A DNA stretch of 5,318 nucleotides, from positions 1-5,318 of the forward strand of contig JAEWQC010000335.1 of assembly GCA_023399355.1 (NCBI GenBank). The letters are read 5' to 3'. Positions 1 through 5,308 of this stretch are shown here, in pieces. The notes below the pieces were generated by a model. That model saw only the letters and a program-made list of their open reading frames with translations, did no database searches and had not been told where the DNA came from. How positions within the stretch are numbered: the stretch's first letter is position 1; every line of letters starts with the position of its first letter. Source of the stretch: Bacillota bacterium (GTDB lineage Bacteria; Bacillota; Clostridia; Acetivibrionales; DTU013). Made by a program: the position numbers and the translations under genes.

Positions 1-1296
1 CTCGACAGTGTAGGCTATAATTCCCTCGAATGCTGGGGTGGGGCGACATTTGATGCATGCTTGAGATTCTTAAATGAAGATCCGTGGGAAAGACTCAGAA
101 AAATTAAGAAAATTGCGAAAAAGACTCCGCTGCAGATGCTGCTTAGGGGTCAGAACCTTTTAGGCTATAAGCATTATGCGGACGATGTAGTCGAATATTT
201 TGTCAGAAAGTCCATTTCAAATGGGATTAATGTCATCAGGATATTTGATGCATTAAATGATGTCAGAAACATCGAAGAAGCGATAAAGGCCTGCATTAAA
301 GAAGGAGGCCATGCACAGGGTTGTTTCAGCTATACAATGAGCCCGGTACATAGTCTTCAGCATTTTGTCAATGATGCGAAAATGTTGGTCGAAATGGGTG
401 CGAACAGCATTTGCATCAAGGACATGGCTGGCTTGCTGCTTCCATATTCGGCTTATGAACTTGTTAAAGCTCTGAAAGAATATATTAAGGTTCCGATTCA
501 GCTTCATACGCATTATACGAGTGGTATTGCTTCCATGACCTATATAAAGGCAATTGAAGCAGGCGTCGATATTGTGGACTGTGCAATCTCACCCATGGCC
601 ATGGGGACCTCCCAGCCGCCGACAGAGCCATTGGTAGCTACCTTGAAGGGTACCGAGTTTGATACGGGACTGGATCTTTCATTGTTAAGCGAAATTGCGG
701 AATATTTCAGGCCAATTAAAGAAAAATATGTGGAAACCGGCCTTCTTGATGTCAAAATGATGGGCGTGGATGTGAACGCACTGATATATCAGGTACCGGG
801 TGGCATGCTGTCCAATTTGGTATCCCAGCTAAAACAAGCCGGCAAGTCTGATAAGTATGAAGAAGTGCTGAAAGAAGTTCCAAAGGTGAGAGAAGACTTC
901 GGTTTTCCTCCGCTGGTTACCCCGACAAGCCAGATCGTTGGGTCACAGGCTGTAATGAACGTAATTTCAGGTGAACGGTACAAAATGGTACCGAAGGAAT
1001 CCAAGGCACTGGTAAAAGGAGAGTATGGAAAAACGCCAGGTCCAATCTCCGAAGAAATAAAGAAAAAAATACTTGGAGATGAGGAGCAGATTACTTGCAG
1101 ACCGGCTGATCTGATCCAGCCTGAGCTTGATAATATCAGGAAGCAGATTGGAGAATATATCGAACAGGATGAGGATGTGCTCACCTATGCATTGTTCCCT
1201 CCGGTAGCTGAAAATTTCTTCAAACAGCGTCAGGCGGAGAAATATAAAATTGACAGCAAATTGGTTGATTTTAATGACAGGGTCCACCCGGTATAA
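1..1296 (+). CDS. oadA: Oxaloacetate decarboxylase alpha / pyruvate carboxylase subunit B / transcarboxylase 5S-type carboxyltransferase, 5' end missing
   Basis: The reading frame is open from base 1, with 431 codons in view. The codon at 61 is an internal TTG leucine, not a start. Sequence seen: a WGGATFDACLRFLNEDPWERL block (codons 12-32), the lysine of CIKDMAG (codon 140) and the HTH pair (codons 169 and 171). In this family the lysine is carbamylated and, with the two histidines and an N-terminal aspartate, binds the catalytic divalent metal. That aspartate (RDAHQS region) lies upstream of the window, so roughly 35 residues are missing. The TIM-barrel carboxyltransferase domain is followed by the conserved PYC/OADA domain from about codon 250 (VPGGMLSNL, then TPTSQIVGSQA). 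The protein stops at DFNDRVHPV with no biotinyl domain and no MKM lysine motif, so the biotin carrier must be a separate protein. It acts in the cytoplasm, moving carboxyl groups between oxaloacetate, pyruvate and biotin. Whether it works as decarboxylase, carboxylase or methylmalonyl-CoA transcarboxylase cannot be decided without the upstream neighbours. Confidence 0.93.
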   Translation, partial: LDSVGYNSLECWGGATFDACLRFLNEDPWERLRKIKKIAKKTPLQMLLRGQNLLGYKHYADDVVEYFVRKSISNGINVIRIFDALNDVRNIEEAIKACIKEGGHAQGCFSYTMSPVHSLQHFVNDAKMLVEMGANSICIKDMAGLLLPYSAYELVKALKEYIKVPIQLHTHYTSGIASMTYIKAIEAGVDIVDCAISPMAMGTSQPPTEPLVATLKGTEFDTGLDLSLLSEIAEYFRPIKEKYVETGLLDVKMMGVDVNALIYQVPGGMLSNLVSQLKQAGKSDKYEEVLKEVPKVREDFGFPPLVTPTSQIVGSQAVMNVISGERYKMVPKESKALVKGEYGKTPGPISEEIKKKILGDEEQITCRPADLIQPELDNIRKQIGEYIEQDEDVLTYALFPPVAENFFKQRQAEKYKIDSKLVDFNDRVHPV

Positions 1297-1318
1297 GAAT
1301 AAAAAGTTCAAAAACGCA

Positions 1319-1361
1319 GGGGACTTTCCAAACTGGCAGCAGGATGGAAGGTTCCCTTTTT
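1319..1361 (+). terminator. Intrinsic terminator of the oadA-like gene
   Basis: GGGGACTTTCCA (1319-1330) pairs along its full length with TGGAAGGTTCCC (1345-1356), 12 pairs including two G-U, around a 14-nt loop, and is followed directly by TTTTT (1357-1361). It lies 22 bases after the stop codon at 1294-1296. Read on the minus strand the two wobbles become A-C mismatches, but a TTTTT run follows four bases beyond the stem, so it may also stop weak transcription from the convergent gene. Confidence 0.8.
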
Positions 1362-1573
1362 GCATATATCATCCCCTTGCAATCGCTGTGTTGGTAAATA
1401 TCATTCCCGGCAATTGCAGTGCATATAAACCTCTATCTTCCGGCAATCGCAGTACATATAAATGTCAAACTTCCGGCAATTACAGCAAATATAAACATCA
1501 ATCTTTTGGACATTACAGTGAATATAAACATCATTTCCTAGCAATTGCTGTGCAGATACACGTAATTGACCTG
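1361..1573. repeat. Diverged tandem array, 33-bp period, about six units
   Basis: Units begin with GCAAT-type starts at 1379, 1410, 1443, 1476, 1509 (GACAT) and 1541, giving spacings of 31, 33, 33, 33 and 32, and a half unit precedes them (TGCATATATCATCCCC from 1361). The best kept part is GCAATTGCAGTG followed by ATATAAA. GCAATTGC is itself a perfect palindrome in the units at 1410 and 1541. No unit is identical to another. The last unit (1541 onward) is the coding 3' end of the minus-strand gene, the others lie outside it. There are no unique spacers, so this is not a CRISPR array. Together with the terminator it fills the intergenic stretch 1297-1537. Four central units have no stop in some frames of either strand, which explains a spurious plus-strand reading frame here. 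Confidence 0.8.
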
Positions 1574-2176
1574 GTTACTGGTGTATTTCAATATTTTAAT
1601 CGGGCTACCCTGACTCAGGCGTCTGCCGCACTTCAGACAGGTAAATGCTGTTGAATTCATACTGCCATAGGATATTTCGGGCGTAATGCCTTCAAACTTC
1701 TGCCAGCTTTGCCATCCGACTTTGCAATAATTGATTCTGTTATCAAAGTCGGCATAGACCCATTTAAGAAGTTTGTGAAAGTGAAAGGGGTAATGTGTAT
1801 ATTTGATATACTGCCATGGAAGGCCGAGTGATTGTGTATATAATTCAAAATTTTTCTCAACAATATCTTGAATTCTGCCTGTGATTTGTGTGCAATACCA
1901 GGTGTAACCGTTATCTTCCAGCCATTTTTTCAGCCTCTCAAACATATAACCCCTGCATATTTCAATTGTTTCACCTTTTTCAGGAGCAAATTTTCTTATC
2001 GCCGATGCTGAGATTTCTACCACTTCATCCAGGTAGAGCTTCTTCTTGAAATTTTCCTTATTGTATAACTCAACAGGAACAATATCAAAGCAATATTCAT
2101 TTGAGTCGGGTCTGTAAATACCGATACAGGTGCCGCCAACGAAACTGCCGCTTCCAGCATCATCTATCTGAAGCAT
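1538..2176 (-). CDS. Conserved-looking hypothetical protein with C-terminal CxxC/HxxC putative zinc site
   Basis: This frame encodes 212 residues from the ATG at 2176-2174, chosen because a GGAGGT ribosome binding site sits five bases upstream. An ATG 12 codons further up has no such site. I do not recognise the family. Visible: a glycine-rich N-terminus (QIDDAGSGSFVGG, residues 3-15) leading into alternating short hydrophobic stretches (TCIGIYRP, then YCFDIVPVELY), a charged amphipathic segment at 70-90 (ETIEICRGYMFERLKKWLED), an aromatic-rich middle (WQYIKYTHYPFHFHKLLKWVY, residues 121-141) and a C-terminal C180-x2-C183-x25-H209-x2-C212 that could bind one zinc, ending on the last residue. 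The opening acidic, glycine-rich strand pair followed by a helix with glutamates is faintly reminiscent of an RNase H-like fold, but this is a guess. No signal peptide or membrane helix, so probably cytoplasmic. It is transcribed towards the oadA-like gene and divergently from the RpiR regulator. Confidence 0.82.
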   Translation of the reverse strand: MLQIDDAGSGSFVGGTCIGIYRPDSNEYCFDIVPVELYNKENFKKKLYLDEVVEISASAIRKFAPEKGETIEICRGYMFERLKKWLEDNGYTWYCTQITGRIQDIVEKNFELYTQSLGLPWQYIKYTHYPFHFHKLLKWVYADFDNRINYCKVGWQSWQKFEGITPEISYGSMNSTAFTCLKCGRRLSQGSPIKILKYTSNQVNYVYLHSNC

Positions 2177-2180
2177 GTGA

Positions 2181-2186
2181 ACCTCC
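2181..2186 (-). promoter_or_regulatory. Ribosome binding site of the minus-strand hypothetical gene
   Basis: Plus-strand ACCTCC reads GGAGGT on the minus strand, with TTCAC as the linker to ATG at 2176. It decides this start over the upstream in-frame ATG at 2212, which lacks a purine-rich site. I found no convincing sigma-A promoter for this gene: a TACAAT at 2200-2195 is too close to the ribosome binding site and lacks a -35 partner. Confidence 0.8.
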
Positions 2187-2314
2187 GAAAAAAGATTGTA
2201 ATAGAATTTCATTTTACAGCTTGTAGCATTTGATAAAACAAACAGCTTGATACCTATTGGAATAATTAATATACGGATTCTCTAAAAAGATAAATACCTT
2301 TTGCATATAAATTG

Positions 2315-2324
2315 CAAGTACTTG
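2315..2324. promoter_or_regulatory. Perfect palindrome, candidate operator
   Basis: CAAGTACTTG is a perfect 10-bp palindrome whose last three bases overlap the proposed -35 box (2322-2327) of the regulator gene. It is nested with another short inverted pair, TTGCA (2301-2305) and TGCAA (2313-2317). The position in a divergent spacer beside a transcription regulator makes an autoregulatory operator plausible, but no binding site for this RpiR-type protein is known to me. Confidence 0.35.
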
Positions 2325-2350
2325 ATTTTTATCCTGCAAAAATGTAATAT
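2322..2350 (+). promoter_or_regulatory. Putative sigma-A promoter of the regulator/flavoprotein operon
   Basis: TTGATT (2322-2327) and TAATAT (2345-2350) are separated by exactly 17 bases, so transcription would begin near 2357, leaving a leader of roughly 55 bases before the start codon at 2411. The two hexamers match the TTGACA and TATAAT consensus at four and five positions respectively. The -35 box overlaps a palindrome. The surrounding spacer is AT-rich, so a chance match cannot be excluded. Confidence 0.5.
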
Positions 2351-2400
2351 TGTATTGAGGAAGTCCATCGGTAAATCGGCGGATTCGTCCATCAGGATGT

Positions 2401-2406
2401 GGAGGT
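2401..2406 (+). promoter_or_regulatory. Ribosome binding site of the RpiR-type regulator
   Basis: GGAGGT lies four bases before ATG at 2411. It overlaps the alternative in-frame GTG at 2399, which would have no site of its own, so the ATG is the better start. Confidence 0.8.
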
Positions 2407-2410
2407 TCAT

Positions 2411-3310
2411 ATGGAAACAAAAAGCCATGATATGATAAAAAGAATTCAGGAAAAGCTGACCGACATGAGCAAGGGTCAAAAACTTATTGCAAACTACATC
2501 ATAAGCCATTATGAAAAGGCTGCTTTCATGACTGCTGCCAGACTGGGCGAGGTAGTAGGCGTCAGTGAATCTACCGTTGTAAGGTTTGCAATAGAGTTGG
2601 GGTACGATGGATATCCAAAACTTCAGAAAGTCCTTCAGGAGCTTATCAAGAGCAAGCTTACTGCGGTTCAGAGAATAGAGGTGTCATCCAAGAGGATCAA
2701 TGAAGACAATATTTTAAAGAGTGTACTGCAATCCGATATGGAAAAAATAAAGCTGACGATGGAAGACATTGATCTGACCAGTTTTAATGAAATCGTTGAG
2801 GCAATTTTAAAAGCAAATAAAATATATATTCTTGGGGTAAGAAGTTCTGCACCTCTTGCAAGTTTCCTCGGCTTTTATTTCAATTTAATTTTCGACAATG
2901 TGAGGCTGGTACACACAACAAGTGTCAGTGAAATGTTCGAACAGATCCTGAGAGCGTCAGAGGGAGATGTGGTAATAGGTATCAGCTTCCCGAGATATTC
3001 AAAGAGAACTACTAAAGCCATGCAATTCGTAAAGAGTCAGGGATCTACGGTAATTGCCATCACGGACAGTATGGAATCTCCTTTGGCAGGCTGTGCGGAC
3101 CATTGCATCACAGCCAGAAGCGATATGGCATCCTTTGTCGATTCGCTGGTAGCACCGCTTAGTGTGATTAATGCGTTGATTGTGGCAATAGGTATGAGAA
3201 AAAAGGAAAGTGTCTACAATACTTTTGAGAGGCTTGAAACGATCTGGGATGAATACCAGGTATATGAAAAGTATGATAACGCTGAACAGCACAGGAAGGT
3301 GGACTATTGA
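2411..3310 (+). CDS. MurR/RpiR family transcriptional regulator (HTH plus SIS domain)
   Basis: The product has 299 residues, the usual length of the family. Residues 1-77 form the RpiR-type helix-turn-helix domain, with the recognition region around 41-70 (ARLGEVVGVSESTVVRFA, then LGYDGYPKLQ), a hallmark of this family. A linker leads to a SIS sugar-isomerase-like domain at about 125-265, with the phosphosugar-binding type loops GVRSSAPLA (142-150) and ISFPRYSKRT (191-200), and the later SDMASFVDS region. Family members sense phosphorylated sugars or related metabolites and repress or activate nearby genes. The ligand here is unknown. The gene is probably driven from the promoter at 2322-2350 and may control itself through the palindrome there. 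Its stop codon overlaps the start of the flavoprotein gene, so the flavoprotein is the most direct co-expressed partner. The assignment to the family is firm; the regulon is not visible. Confidence 0.93.
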   Translation: METKSHDMIKRIQEKLTDMSKGQKLIANYIISHYEKAAFMTAARLGEVVGVSESTVVRFAIELGYDGYPKLQKVLQELIKSKLTAVQRIEVSSKRINEDNILKSVLQSDMEKIKLTMEDIDLTSFNEIVEAILKANKIYILGVRSSAPLASFLGFYFNLIFDNVRLVHTTSVSEMFEQILRASEGDVVIGISFPRYSKRTTKAMQFVKSQGSTVIAITDSMESPLAGCADHCITARSDMASFVDSLVAPLSVINALIVAIGMRKKESVYNTFERLETIWDEYQVYEKYDNAEQHRKVDY

Positions 3311-4536
3311 TCAGGAAAGTAATTGTAATAGGCGCAGGAGCAGCAGGTCTCATGGCTGCGGGTAAAGCTGCCGAACGCGGTTTGAATGTGCAGTTGCTTG
3401 AGAAGAACGACCGGATCGGTAAAAAGCTGCTGATATCCGGCAAGGGAAGATGCAATATTACCAATGACACAGATATTGAAGGGCTTATAAACAATATTCC
3501 CGGTAACGGGAATTTTTTGTATTCCTCTTTTTATACCTTTTCAAATGCGGATTTACTTGAATTATTACACGCTGAAGGCCTTGAGACAAAGGTAGAAAGG
3601 GGCGGAAGAGTATTTCCCGTTTCGGATTCCGCAAGGGATGTTGTCTTGATTTTACAAAGATTTGTGGAAAAAATGGGCGCTAAGATTCGGTTGAATTCTG
3701 TTGTTGAAAGAATAGAAGTGAAAAATGGTTCAGTGACAGGTGTAAAGCTAAAAGACGGTAGCTTTCTGGATTGCAACAGCGTAATCATTGCTACGGGAGG
3801 CGCATCCTATCCCGGAACAGGTTCTACAGGAGACGGATATGATATGGCAAAAAAACTCGGCCATTCGGTTAAAGAGTTGAAACCTTCACTTGTACCGCTG
3901 CTGGTTGCCGAAAAGTGGATTTCAGATCTGCAGGGTTTGTCGCTAAAAAACATATCCATTTCAATTATAGATAAAAAGGGCCGAAAAATTTATACGGATT
4001 TCGGGGAGATGTTATTTACTCATTTTGGCGTGTCCGGTCCGGTTATTCTGAGCAGCAGCAGGCATATCCTCCATTATGGCTACAAGGATGTAAAGCTGGT
4101 GATAGATTTGAAACCTGCACTTTCGGAAGAAACCCTGGATGCCAGGCTGCAGAGGGATTTTGAAAAGTTTTCGAGGAAACAGTTCAAGAACAGTCTTGAC
4201 GACCTGCTTCCACAGAAAATGATACCCGTTATTATCATGCTTTCACAGATCCCGGAGGAAAAACCGGTAAACCAAATTACAAAAGCTGAGAGAAAAACAC
4301 TTGTAAACCTGCTAAAAGCTTTTACTTTGGAGATAACGGGTTCCAGGCCTTTAAATGAGGCTATAGTCACTGCCGGCGGTATCTGCACGGATGAGATAAA
4401 TCCTTCGACAATGGAATCAAAGCTCATAAAGGGATTGTATTTTGCAGGAGAGGTTATAGACATAGATGCCTATACAGGCGGATTCAACCTGACAATTGCG
4501 TTTTCGACCGGTTGTCTGGCAGGTTTGAACTGCTGA
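3307..4536 (+). CDS. HI0933/YhiN-family FAD-dependent flavoprotein (NAD(P)/FAD-dependent oxidoreductase)
   Basis: The product has 409 residues, a normal length for the family. The Rossmann FAD-binding motif is at residues 5-32: VIVIGAGAAGL with G9, G11 and G14, then E32 at the end of the second strand for the adenine ribose. Directly after comes the signature KKLLISGKGRCNITN (39-53). The second FAD contact is IIATGGASYPGTGS (160-173), and the C-terminal FAD motif is GEVIDIDAYTGGFNL (381-395). The start is TTG at 3307, overlapping the regulator stop as TTGA, with AGGAAGG at 3293-3299 seven bases before it. No ATG occurs near enough to the Rossmann strand to compete. The protein is soluble and cytoplasmic. 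The physiological substrate of this widespread family is not established: some relatives are annotated as aminoacetone oxidases, which I would not transfer here. Translational coupling to the RpiR-type regulator implies joint expression. Confidence 0.92.
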   Translation: MIRKVIVIGAGAAGLMAAGKAAERGLNVQLLEKNDRIGKKLLISGKGRCNITNDTDIEGLINNIPGNGNFLYSSFYTFSNADLLELLHAEGLETKVERGGRVFPVSDSARDVVLILQRFVEKMGAKIRLNSVVERIEVKNGSVTGVKLKDGSFLDCNSVIIATGGASYPGTGSTGDGYDMAKKLGHSVKELKPSLVPLLVAEKWISDLQGLSLKNISISIIDKKGRKIYTDFGEMLFTHFGVSGPVILSSSRHILHYGYKDVKLVIDLKPALSEETLDARLQRDFEKFSRKQFKNSLDDLLPQKMIPVIIMLSQIPEEKPVNQITKAERKTLVNLLKAFTLEITGSRPLNEAIVTAGGICTDEINPSTMESKLIKGLYFAGEVIDIDAYTGGFNLTIAFSTGCLAGLNC

Positions 4537-4546
4537 TTGTATCGAA

Positions 4547-4678
4547 GTGCTCCGGAAAGCACATAATAAGGTTGAATTCTGGAGTATTCAGGATGCATGG
4601 GCGAGCAGTTGACGGCAGTCAACGACCAGCCCCGGATGTATGGGCGAGCAGTTGACGCAGTCAACGAGTCCCGGAGCA
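4547..4678 (+). promoter_or_regulatory. Structured leader with possible ribosome-binding-site sequestration
   Basis: TGCTCCGG (4548-4555) is exactly complementary to CCGGAGCA (4671-4678), and the right arm contains GGAG (4673-4676), the only good Shine-Dalgarno for the ATG at 4685. The left arm can instead fold locally as GTGCT-CCGGAA-AGCAC (4547-4562), and the two pairings exclude each other. Between the arms lie two GC-rich hairpins. This has the form of an on/off RNA switch or a closed multi-stem leader. I do not recognise it as a known riboswitch, and the function is inference. It requires that transcripts reading through from the flavoprotein gene include 4548. Confidence 0.4.
4591..4672 (+). 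repeat. Two direct copies of a GC-rich hairpin unit
   Basis: Copy 1 (4591-4625) and copy 2 (4634-4667), offset by 43 bases, differ only by one C/T change (GGATGCATGG against GGATGTATGG) and one missing base in the loop. Each contains a perfect six-pair hairpin, GTTGAC against GTCAAC (4608-4613 with 4618-4623, and 4651-4656 with 4660-4665), with loops GGCA and GCA. Copy 1 adds an outer GGGC/GCCC pair (4599-4602 with 4629-4632). Copy 2 adds GGG/CCC (4642-4644 with 4670-4672). The stretch is clearly richer in G+C than its flanks, suggesting a dispersed repeat or an inserted fragment rather than ordinary spacer. Confidence 0.75.
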
Positions 4679-4684
4679 AATAAG

Positions 4685-5176
4685 ATGAAAGTTGTATTAC
4701 AAAATTCAGATGAAAAAATTAACAGATCGGATAAGAAGTTTTCAGACAGATTCGAAGGATTCCTGTTAAAAGCGGCAATAACTGCTGTGTTAGTATTATT
4801 AGTCGTTCAGGCAGCCTTTTTAAATCCTGTATTCAAATCGGCTGTTTCAAATGATAATAAATTGGAGGGAGACTTGCTTAAGTCTGAGGCATATTTTTTT
4901 ATTCCCTGTAAAATGGAACTGAAGCTGATCAATATCGATCAATGCCCTGATCTTGTAGTTCTGGTCAATGGTGAAAAAAGCGCTGCTTTTAATACAAATA
5001 CGGTAATGCTGGATCTAAAGGATGGCGATGTTGTTGAGTTGGATGCGGGTAGCCTCCTGGAAGAAGCAGTTGTACAGGTAAGGGCGGTCAGCAGCAATAT
5101 ATCAGGTTTTCTTGGAAAAACGATGTCTGTCACAGACGGTATCAATCCGGTCGCAGTGGTAAACCCGAAGCATTGA
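4685..5176 (+). CDS. Single-pass membrane-anchored hypothetical protein
   Basis: The product has 163 residues and I do not recognise it. Residues 1-26 are charged and hydrophilic with several lysines. One hydrophobic helix spans about 27-49 (LLKAAITAVLVLLVVQAAFL, then NPVF). Then a soluble part of about 110 residues looks beta-rich: MELKLINI, LVVLVNGEKSAAF, TVMLDLKDGDVVELD, and an AVVQVRAV strand. The positive inside rule puts the N-terminus in the cytoplasm and the C-terminal domain outside. Two cysteines (C75 and C87) would lie outside and could form a disulfide. No lipobox and no cleavable signal are obvious. The start is ATG 4685, with GGAG eight bases upstream; an in-frame ATG at 4640 sits inside the hairpin repeat and has no ribosome binding site. 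It may be expressed from the upstream operon. No clear promoter was found: TTGTAT (4537) with CATAAT (4562) has a 19-base spacer and is weak. Confidence 0.8.
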   Translation: MKVVLQNSDEKINRSDKKFSDRFEGFLLKAAITAVLVLLVVQAAFLNPVFKSAVSNDNKLEGDLLKSEAYFFIPCKMELKLINIDQCPDLVVLVNGEKSAAFNTNTVMLDLKDGDVVELDAGSLLEEAVVQVRAVSSNISGFLGKTMSVTDGINPVAVVNPKH

Positions 5177-5177
5177 A

Positions 5178-5198
5178 CACCCTGCTCATAGCACGGTG
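5178..5198 (+). other. Hairpin just after the membrane-protein stop codon
   Basis: CACC (5178-5181) pairs with GGTG (5195-5198), and TGCT (5183-5186) with AGCA (5190-5193), around the loop CAT, with a single C-C mismatch between the two stems. No T tract follows, so it is not a standard intrinsic terminator. It could protect the 3' end of the transcript. Confidence 0.4.
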
Positions 5199-5246
5199 AA
5201 ATCATGAACCCATAAATTAACAAAGGAAAGAATACAGGAATAGCAT

Positions 5247-5295
5247 AATGTGACCTGAAACCATTGTAAAATCTGCGTTTTAGGTCATATTTTAT
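5247..5295 (+). terminator. Terminator-like 15-bp stem before the next gene
   Basis: AATGTGACCTGAAAC (5247-5261) pairs with GTTTTAGGTCATATT (5277-5291), 15 pairs with two G-U, around a 15-nt loop. It is followed by TTATT, with the T-rich stretch partly inside the stem. It would close the transcript of the preceding genes. Because it ends only about a dozen bases before a GGAGG, it could equally be a leader hairpin (attenuator) or, as DNA, an operator for the downstream gene. Confidence 0.5.
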
Positions 5296-5303
5296 TGCAA
5301 AAT

Positions 5304-5308
5304 GGAGG
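5304..5308 (+). promoter_or_regulatory. Ribosome binding site of a gene beginning at the right edge
   Basis: GGAGG followed by AAAATAAT and then AT at 5317-5318. If the next base outside the window is G, an ATG starts at 5317 with ideal eight-base spacing. The gene itself cannot be seen, so its identity is unknown. Confidence 0.55.

Noticed and set aside
1379..1560. CRISPR array
   Set aside because: The 33-bp units are contiguous and diverged, with no unique spacers between them.
1250..1654. Plus-strand open frame of 134 codons with 11-residue repeats (SGNYSKYKHQS-like)
   Set aside because: It overlaps the end of the oadA-like gene, runs through its terminator and antisense to the hypothetical gene, and has no ribosome binding site. 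Its openness is a by-product of the 33-bp repeat.
2195..2200. -10 box (TACAAT on the minus strand) for the hypothetical gene
   Set aside because: The transcription start would fall on the ribosome binding site, and no acceptable -35 box lies at the right distance.
2214..2420. Minus-strand open frame of 68 codons in the divergent spacer
   Set aside because: It begins inside the regulator's coding start, has no ribosome binding site, and covers the promoter-like region. It shows no recognisable motif.
4547..4562. Intrinsic terminator after the flavoprotein gene
   Set aside because: The stem is only five pairs and is followed by ATAATAAGG with no T run. It is better read as part of the leader structure.
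4640..4684. Upstream in-frame ATG extending the membrane protein by 15 residues
   Set aside because: It lies in the hairpin repeat without a Shine-Dalgarno, while ATG 4685 has GGAG at good spacing. The added residues are simply the translated repeat.
5264..5293. Promoter TTGTAA with TATTTT for the edge gene
   Set aside because: The start of transcription would be about at the ribosome binding site, and the hexamers lie in the terminator-like stem. Both matches are weak.
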